A stretch of DNA of 64,000 nucleotides from assembly GCA_033032175.1 (NCBI GenBank), contig CM065310.1:8866001-8930000 (forward strand), given 5' to 3'. The translations under genes and the position numbers were made by a program. The notes below the pieces were generated by a model, which saw only the letters and a list, made by a program, of their open reading frames with translations, had not been told where the DNA came from and ran no database searches. Within the stretch, counting starts at the first letter, position 1; every line of letters starts with the position of its first letter. Positions 56,746-64,000 of this stretch are shown here, in pieces. The stretch is from Saturnia japonica (Eukaryota > Arthropoda > Insecta > Lepidoptera > Saturniidae).

Positions 56746-59005
56746 TAAAGCTCTCTTTCCCAATCCTATGCTGATGTGCATATCCGACCTTTCGATGACT
56801 TGGCGTGCCCATCGTTTTGCACATTTTACTCTCGTACGGATACGTTGATGCGAAAGGTCGTCTACTGTAATAAAACTACACATACGATTTATTATTTTAC
56901 TTAAAATACTTAGAGCACAATAATTAAATTCTAAAATACACTATCTTACAAAACTCTAAACACTAATCCTAAACTCGGTGTAAATAAGTAAAGGCGAAGT
57001 TTAGAGAAAATGTCTCGGGGGCCCGTCACGTTTCCTAACCAAACTCTGACCGACACAAGCCACAGTACGAGTTTCGAGAAAGTTCTTTGCATGTGGACTT
57101 GGTTAAAACCATGTCGGACCTTCTCTAACCTACTATCGTGGCTGAACAAGTAATGGACATCGGTGATCGATTTTCTCGTACTTGAGTTAGTACAAAGATA
57201 AGTTTTGTATACAAACTTGAGTGTTCGATAAGCAAGTTGATAGTCGAATATGGTAGCTATTCATGATTTATTATTGTAGTTTATATTAGTATATTATTTG
57301 TACTGTAAGTTACATTATATTCTGAAAGTTCAATGATAGAAGAAGCATGGTAAGGAATTGTATTATGTAATTATAATAAACTGGCCACGCATTGCTGAGG
57401 CTCAGACAATTTTTTTCTATAAAGTAATGCAAAACATGCGCGTATTCAAATGCAATGCAGTGTCAAAATTTCAAGGCAATTGGTGAAAGACTTTTGGAGA
57501 TTTAAAATTTTAATTAAGCGAACATATAACAACATTTTTATTTGTAGTAGCATGCTGGACGACATTCGACCTTTTAATTTTTTCAAGTTTTAAGGTTCTT
57601 TTGTTTTTTTTTCTTTTTATTTATGGGGGTTTTACAGTTGGTGTATGCCAACCCCATCGGAGCATATCCAAATTCAACAAAAATACACAAATTTTTATAG
57701 TAAATAAAACTATTAATTAAATATTTAAAAATACTAGATATTTTATCCCTATAACTATTAACAATAAAGTTTCACAGCATACTAGCCGAACGGTTCTTTT
57801 GTTAAAGAGTACACTTCTATAATCATTGCTTAAATATATTTTTAAATTTTGTTCTGTTTCATCTTCGCGTCATCTACGAGCGTCCACAAGTATACGCGTG
57901 TGATCGTGTGTTGTTTGCCTTAATTCCTGATACCTGCTGCTATTTACCTGCTAAAACGTCGCTTTTAACACTAACTCTTTTTCAAATGGGCATGAAAGTA
58001 CAACATATTTTTCAATGAATACTATAAAACACTGTATTAAGTATGCGGACAGGGACGAGTGAAACAAAGCGTAGCTGATAGCTCACTGACTGTATTCGTC
58101 GAACGCCGTAGGCGTGCGGACACGCATGCATAAACATCTTATACATAACATGTACAAAATACAGTAACATGTACTTAACAACTCACTGTGTTGAAACATT
58201 AATAGGTGGAAATTATTAGCGAGAGAAAGTCAATTGAAACTGCTACAACATTTTCCTATTGCAATAGGTGTATATTAAGCAAGCTGCATTTTGTACTTTC
58301 AACTGTATATTAAAATATAAAACACAGATTTAATAAACGTATTCATTAAATGGTGTGATTTTGTATTTAAAATAGTACATTACTTCTTTACTTACTATTT
58401 TATTTTAATTTATTTTTATTACTATTTCTTACACGCTTAATATTCAGGTACTTACACGTATTTATAAAAATTTCAGTAACAACCAATAACGTTTTATAAA
58501 TAGTCTCGATAAACTCTCACTAAAAGCAATTTGAAAACGTTACAAATTTTGTTATCAGCATATTGAAAGAAAAGAGATATAAGAAACCACAGCGTAAGGT
58601 GGAAACTCTGTTGTCAAAAAAGAATAAAAGTTTATTCTCGCTCACGCCGGTATCAAATCGAAAGTGAACTGAAAGCAATTGCCCACCATTCACGATGACA
58701 TATATAAAAAGCGTCAATGCTGTATCCATCATTGGTCACAACACAACATTTTTTTTATATTGTTTTATATTTTCAAATAAAAAAGCAATTCAATATTTTA
58801 AATTTTACATTAAGACCTGTGATAATTAAATAACTAATAATGATAATGTGTTATTTACACAAGTGCGTGGGTACCGCTTTGAAATTAATTAAATCTGTCC
58901 CAGGCAGACGTTTGTGTCGCGAAAATGTGTCTCTCGAAGGGTTTTCACACTTAATCTCCGTGAGAGGATGGATAGATACCACCTTGACTTTACTTATTTA
59001 GATAA
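56746..59005. other. Unassigned 2.3 kb
   Basis: No gene or repeat family recognised. The segment at 57880-58140 is less A/T-rich. Frames at 56946-57149 and 58520-58732 have no domain. Confidence 0.3.
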
Positions 59006-59225
59006 CTAGCTTTTACCCGCTCTCATGGCAGCTTAGATTTTGTATTTAACTTATTTTCGAAATATAAAAGCCATAAGATTAAATTCAAATCTCTTTGGAG
59101 ATTTACCTCTACTTGAGGCAGTCCGATTGGTGACATACCTTCACTGTACAAAAGATCGCAGCCAAATAACCTAGTGTTATGTTCCTGCTGTGAGTAAAGT
59201 TTCCTACCTTCATTTTGGAGTACAA
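59006..59225 (-). repeat. Reversed Helitron 3' end followed by a family C fragment
   Basis: CTAG at 59006-59009 with 'cttttacccgctctcatgg' is a decayed Lep1-type 3' end in reverse. From about 59085 the minus strand reads 'ttatttggctgcgatc', 'caccaatcggactgcc' and 'aagtagaggtaaatctcc', the family C landmarks of 27552-27830. The 76-codon minus-strand frame here is a reading of this repeat. Confidence 0.55.
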
Positions 59226-60671
59226 TGAACAGAAAAATCACGAAATAAACCATAGGAAAAGGAAAAATAGTTTTTTTTTGTCGAGTTGTGGTACTATCTG
59301 CTACTACAGACTACAGACTACTTCTCGAGTACTATTATGGAATAATATAATTTTTTACAACTTAAAGCGGAGTTTGTTTCACTTGAGCCGAGTTTTAGTT
59401 ATGAAAGAAAGTTAATCATAAAACAATTTTAAAAATGACTATCCACGATAAAAGTTCTTGTGCCTTTAAGAACAGCTTCTTGTTCTTCGCGTAATATCGT
59501 TTCTCGATTATTTCCTTATTGTATCTTTTTGTTGTACTAGCTACCTTACGTCACCTTTGCCAATATTATTTGCCTACCCACTTGCTTAGATAAAAAAGGA
59601 AATACAAAAAATAGCGCGAAAAGAAGGACTTTATATGCTTATCGTAAATATATTAGCTTTTAGAAGTTCATTGAATTTTAGTAAACACCAAAGTTTTTCA
59701 ACATTATTTATGTTCTTAATTTATCATTCGAAGACAATGTAAAGGCATATAAAACACTGAAACTAATAAGTGTTAAGTCCATGATAGAAAATCATTTTGT
59801 GCCAACCCTACTTAGATAGGATAAGGGTTAGAATGAATAGAGTTAAAAAAATCCAGTTACTCATTAAAATTGAGTATTATCTGTACAATATTAAACTATA
59901 TTAGATAATCGTTATTCATGGTTAGATAGGTACATATGTAAATTATGTCCGAACTAGCTGAATCGTGTGAATCTTTAGCATATTATAGAATGTAAACAAT
60001 CTAATAACTGCCATGTTAGTGAAACAGATTTTCAATAGATGGCGACTTGAATAATATTCATTAGAATTAACCGATGGTATTTCTAATGATTTCAACCATA
60101 TTTTTAAAGAAAATATGAATTTTAAACTAGTTGCCTATATTTCCTCGATAACATAAGCTTTAATATGATATTCGAATCATTAATTTTGATGGAGAAATAA
60201 CACCTTTAAGGTAAATAATATATACCTATTTTATATTATAATCTATTTAAACGTCAAAGTGTTTAATAGTTTGCTTGGGTTCTGTTATTCATATTCCATA
60301 CATATTACGCATTATGACATTTCATATAAAATAAATAAATATAATATGCAGGGATTGAATTCTATTTCACAGAAGCAGAGCTGAAAATCTCCATAGCTAA
60401 AGATCATATAATTAATATTGTTGTATATTTGTACATTTTTGATACATTGCGAATTTACACTACTATTATGTCTGAAAAGTAACATTGGAGAGTTAATATG
60501 TTTGTGTTAGTTATTGTTACAATTGTGTAAATGTTTAGAAAATTGCCATATTTCAGATAATTTAAATTGCATAAATCATTAATCTTTAATGTACAGTCAT
60601 TAATACAAGTGTCAAGCGTTTATACTTATAACGTACTTGGAGTCTAAGTTATAGTGTCGTAAATCAGTTGA
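59226..60671. other. Unassigned AT-rich sequence
   Basis: Nothing recognised. Confidence 0.35.
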
Positions 60672-60887
60672 AAAGATATATCGAGACTACTGATCATAGT
60701 AAATGGTAATGGCTATGTGGCAGTACAGTGTTCAACACAATTCAGATCCGATGGCAAGCTTGTCGTAGCGCGTAACACTGGACAACGTTTCGGGCAGGTA
60801 AGCGGTCAATCGACACGTAGAACAGTGATTAAGCATTTCAAATACTACTATCTTATGCAGCCCATTAATATCTACCTATGCGACTAA
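60672..60887 (+). other. Unrecognised open segment with an internal splice-donor-like site
   Basis: A 71-codon plus-strand frame lies between TGA (60669-60671) and TAA (60885-60887). The part 60710-60797 is distinctly GC-richer and reads NGYVAVQCSTQFRSDGKL, then VVARNTGQRFGQ. A CAG|GTAAGC donor-like sequence sits at 60797/60798. It has no ATG, no recognised family and no second copy in the window. It could be an internal exon, but evidence is thin. Confidence 0.2.
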
Positions 60888-60963
60888 TTTATATGGATAA
60901 TATAATTCTGTAAGTATTGAAATAATATTTAGTTTTACCTACTATTGGTTATATTATCTATTA

Positions 60964-61627
60964 TCTTTACCAATATAATGAAGCGGAATAGTTTTTTGTT
61001 TGTTTAAACACGCATATCTCTGGAACTACCAGTCGTATTCGAACAATAAAATTTTTTATATGATAGCCAGACTCACGATGAATAGTATGGGATATATAAC
61101 ATTAGACTACAGTTCCCAGGTAGCCTTAAATATTTAATTTGTTACGTAAGTCGGAAGTCGAAGCCTTTGCGAACTGCTTTGTCCGCTTGCGCTGGCATAA
61201 TGGTTAATGATAGGTAAATACAATGTTCTATAAAAATATTGGTCTTAGTAACTTAAAAAAAACAGCGATAGCATATACCTATCTCTTATACATAAGTCAC
61301 AATAAGGAAATTTGCAACGTTTTTTTGTTGAAACTTAAAAATTAATTTATTAGCATTATTTTTAAGCATGCCATATTAATCCTTACGAACAAAAGTTACT
61401 TCATCATAAAGACAAGTTAATGAAGATAAGCTTTATCTTTTACAGCATATTATTTGAACGGATTGTTTGAGAGATAATGCAAAATTAAAATAATTCAACA
61501 TTCGGCACGATACCGCGATGTGACCATCTGGCCGCCCGTTAAAAATGTTGTCTATACCGAAGTATTTATAAATCAATCAGTGATTTCTTCTAAATTATAT
61601 GCGGGTGAAACCGCGGGGTACAGCTAG
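60964..61627 (+). mobile_element. Complete non-autonomous Helitron, family L, copy 3
   Basis: A|TCTTTACCAATATAATGAAGC at 60964 and 'gaaaccgcggggtacag' CTAG (61624-61627)|T; 664 bp. It has an uninterrupted version of the site ('gataggtaaaTAcaat', about 61211-61226) where the copy at 23151-25114 holds the mariner. Non-coding. Confidence 0.8.
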
Positions 61628-62629
61628 TTACTTTATACTTCTTGTACAAAGAATAGTCTATGGTATAAATTTGTATGAATTCCTAAATGTATATAATGTT
61701 ACATATAATTAAGGTTACATTTAGTAATGAATATGAAATACTAAAATAGTATATTCAGATATAAATTTAAATCCAAAGAAAATTTATATAAATGTGTTAC
61801 TTACTACAAACATATGTAAAAAAAATGTATGCATTTATGTACGCACTAATAAGTTACACTTCACTGGCGTAACAAAACAAAAATGACTGAAAAACTTTAT
61901 CCCGGCGCCAACAACCTGATTAAGTTAGTCGTCAAAGATAATTTTGTATACTCATTTTACTGACTTTTTTATTGTGTAAAATAAACATTATTTAAATCAA
62001 ATTAAATTAAAATATAATTGATTTTAACATTTCTAACATCATGTCGCACCAAAGAAGTAAAACCTAAAAAAAGACATAAAAGTTTGTAAAAATATATAAA
62101 ACGTATTGTTACTTAAAAAGAATATCTATGTTAATATGATAATTTTAATGAGTTGACTAATTGGGATAAAAAAATTTATCAAAAGAACTAAGAAGACGTT
62201 GCGGAACAATAGATAATAACAGCAACTGTCGCACCCGTAGGCTAACCCTTTAGCGGCGCTCAAGTCGTCGGTTAATCCGTACCCCGTGGCCTCCTCCTTC
62301 GCGACCCTGCGACCTGCTCGCCTCCCCTTGCACGGAATCCTTTTAAACTTTATTCATTGTTTCAGTTGCACTGCAACTCCTCAGTTCGAGGCCTTGCTGT
62401 CTGTTCGCTTAGATTGAATTTGTCTCTCGCAGACTACTAAACTCTTCATTATTCGTGTGTTGTATTGAATTTGGCACTAATTAACCATGTTTCAATTCTA
62501 GAATCATTACGTAAATTTGTCTGGTTATCACAGGTAATATCTATCATTTTGAAAGGGTATTCTTTCTGATTAAATAAAGATAACATTATAATTAAAGCTA
62601 ATTGACATAAGTTATAAAATAACATAATA
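61628..62629. other. Unassigned sequence with a GC-rich patch
   Basis: Positions about 62225-62345 form the most GC-rich patch without a known element ('cccgtaggctaacccttt', 'gcctcctccttcgcgaccc', 'cgcctccccttgcac'). No clear frame, repeat match or RNA fold recognised. Confidence 0.3.
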
Positions 62630-62890
62630 TACCTTCACGCCTGCATTCCCCGAAAGGTTAGGCATAGGTGTACTAATTGTACACTCACAGTTCCTCAGCT
62701 ATGTTTTTTAGGTCCCATGTAATAGCAGGCCATCCTATTGCCATTAAACGGGAACAGAGCCAAACTCCGAGCTGCTACTGACAATTTTCATGGAAAAACC
62801 CAATAACACTTTGCTCGACCTGGGAATCGAACCAAGGACCTCGATGATAGCAGTCGCGCTTACGACCACTAGGATAGTGAGGCTGTTATT
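62630..62890 (-). mobile_element. tRNA-derived SINE (family S1)
   Basis: On the minus strand an A-box-like TAGTGGTCGTAAGCG (about 62871-62857) and a B-box GGTTCGATTCC (62833-62823) lie at tRNA spacing in a head resembling a tRNA with a full T arm ('ccttggttcgattcccagg'). The body continues 'gcaaagtgttattgggttttt' and 'agcagctcggagtttggc'. A body fragment lies at 7672-7735. RNA polymerase III would transcribe it. Movement depends on a partner LINE. Confidence 0.75.
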
Positions 62891-62904
62891 ATATTATATT
62901 AGGT

Positions 62905-64000
62905 CCTAACATATGAAATAAGCGTTTTATATGGCAAAAGTAAAATGAAGAAAATATTTTGAAATTATACATTTAATCAATCGATGTATGTACCATTATT
63001 ATCTATGCACCTTCGCCATTTTAAAGGTAGTTCATTGATTCCATTGCGTGAAAAATTGTGGGAGCAAGAATCAATAAATCTTTGAAGGCAGTTTGGACAG
63101 TATCATCGGAATTGAATTTATTTTCTTTGCAAGAAATTGTCCAAATTTCGAATAAAGTGGTAATCTGTTGGAGCAATGTCCGGGGAATATGGTGGGTTTC
63201 GGAGACATTCCAACCACAGTTCCTCTAATTTAGCGACCGTCGGTCGTAAAGTATGGGGTCTAGCGTTGTTCTGAAGCAGCAGTGGGCTTGAGATATTGAC
63301 CAGTCTCGGTTGTTTAACGGCTAGCTTTTCCAACATGGTTTGCAATTATTGCCAATACAGAATTCTGTTATCCTCTAGACAGATCTTACGAAGCTGTAGT
63401 GTATGACACCAGCACTGGTCCACTAAACACTCACCAGTACCTTTTTCTGAGACCACTTTCGCTTGGAACAGGATTTGGCCGGTTCTCCTGAGTTCAACCA
63501 CTGTGATGTGCGTTTCTAATTGTCGTACAGGATCCATTATACGATTCAAAATTCCCTCGTTATTGTGACGATTGAGTAATGTAATGCAGAACTCAATAGG
63601 TGTTTGTTGGCGTGCTTCGGTCAATTCATGCTTTACCTATTTCTCGAGCTTTTTCACTTTTCCTGTTTGTTTCAAGTGAATAATTTTTTGCTTATCACTC
63701 ACACTGAAGCCTGCCGCTAACTCTGATATAGTTTGCGAATGATCCGCTTCAACGATCACCTTTGATTCTTCATTTCAATTTAGGGTCTCCGGCCGTCCGC
63801 GGGATTTATTTCGTAGGTCAAAATTTCCAGAACGAAAACGCAGGAACCAAAAACGTACCGTGTTTTCTTTTACAGTAGCTTTCCCATGCACATCATTAAT
63901 CCTTCAAGCTGATTCTGCAGCGCTGATACCACAATGAAACTTATATTCGTAAAACAAATATTTACCTAATTTATTTATCATTGGGTAATTACCAGAAATA
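62905..64000 (-). pseudogene. Decayed D,D34D mariner transposase, running to the window edge
   Basis: On the minus strand the N-terminal part (about 63985 down to 63640) shows FHCGISAAESA, NTVRFWFLRFRSGNF, SRGRPETL, IVEADHSQTISELAAGFSVS and LKQTGKVKKLEK. This is the paired helix-turn-helix region of SETMAR-type mariners. HELTEARQQTPIEF and LNRHNNEGILNRI follow. The middle is frameshifted (63346-63624). The C-terminal part reads KLAVKQPRLVN, LLLQNNARPHT and PPYSPDIAPTDYHF. The spacing between the second and third catalytic positions is 34 residues, but the second aspartate is asparagine (AAC, 63270-63268). Several stops are present. A 'taggtcctaacatatgaaat' near 62900 may be the 3' terminal repeat. 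The partner would lie beyond the window. Confidence 0.85.

Overview
The window looks like lepidopteran (moth or butterfly) nuclear DNA. It is AT-rich and has no recognisable operons, tRNA or rRNA genes. Every protein-like segment that can be named comes from a transposable element, and many dispersed repeats match repeat types familiar from Lepidoptera: non-autonomous Helitrons of the Lep1 kind ending CTAG, RTE and jockey/CR1-group LINE tails, and tRNA-derived SINEs. No host gene could be identified with confidence. The window is best read as gene-poor intergenic or intronic sequence that acts as a graveyard of nested mobile elements. The species cannot be told from the sequence.

Layout. 0-5.8 kb: a reversed Helitron-like copy, a possible SINE, an RTE LINE tail and a Lep1-like Helitron. 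7.7-11 kb: SINE and Helitron ends, a dead jockey-group LINE (8.1-9.1 kb), then a composite tandem array with 317-321 bp spacing (9.9-11.0 kb) that is partly built from a dispersed MITE-like repeat and faces an inverted copy of its other half. 12.3-16 kb: Helitron 5' ends, a Lep1-type Helitron carrying four ~110 bp internal tandem units, a second LINE tail and a complete 602 bp Helitron. 18-22 kb: dispersed repeats and a GT microsatellite. 23.1-25.1 kb: a Helitron split by a nearly intact 1.3 kb mariner with D,D41D catalytic spacing. 26-32.6 kb: small palindromic, LINE and Helitron relics.

33.4-36.2 kb holds the best protein-coding feature: one open frame of more than 920 codons with reverse transcriptase motifs, a CCHC-like zinc knuckle and a PD-(D/E)XK-type nuclease core at the C-terminus. 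This is the organisation of site-specific non-LTR retrotransposons, but its frame has no ATG near the 5' end. 36.6-63 kb is again dispersed repeats: RTE tails, Helitrons, SINEs and several unnamed families. The window ends in a decayed D,D34D mariner that runs to or past the right edge.

The genes do not form a pathway. What links them is nesting and shared repeat families. Two mariner lineages, at least three LINE groups, several Helitron families and two to four tRNA-type SINE families are superimposed, and the order of some insertions can be read directly. Two unrecognised open segments (53.1 kb minus strand, 60.7 kb plus strand) are the only weak candidates for host exons.
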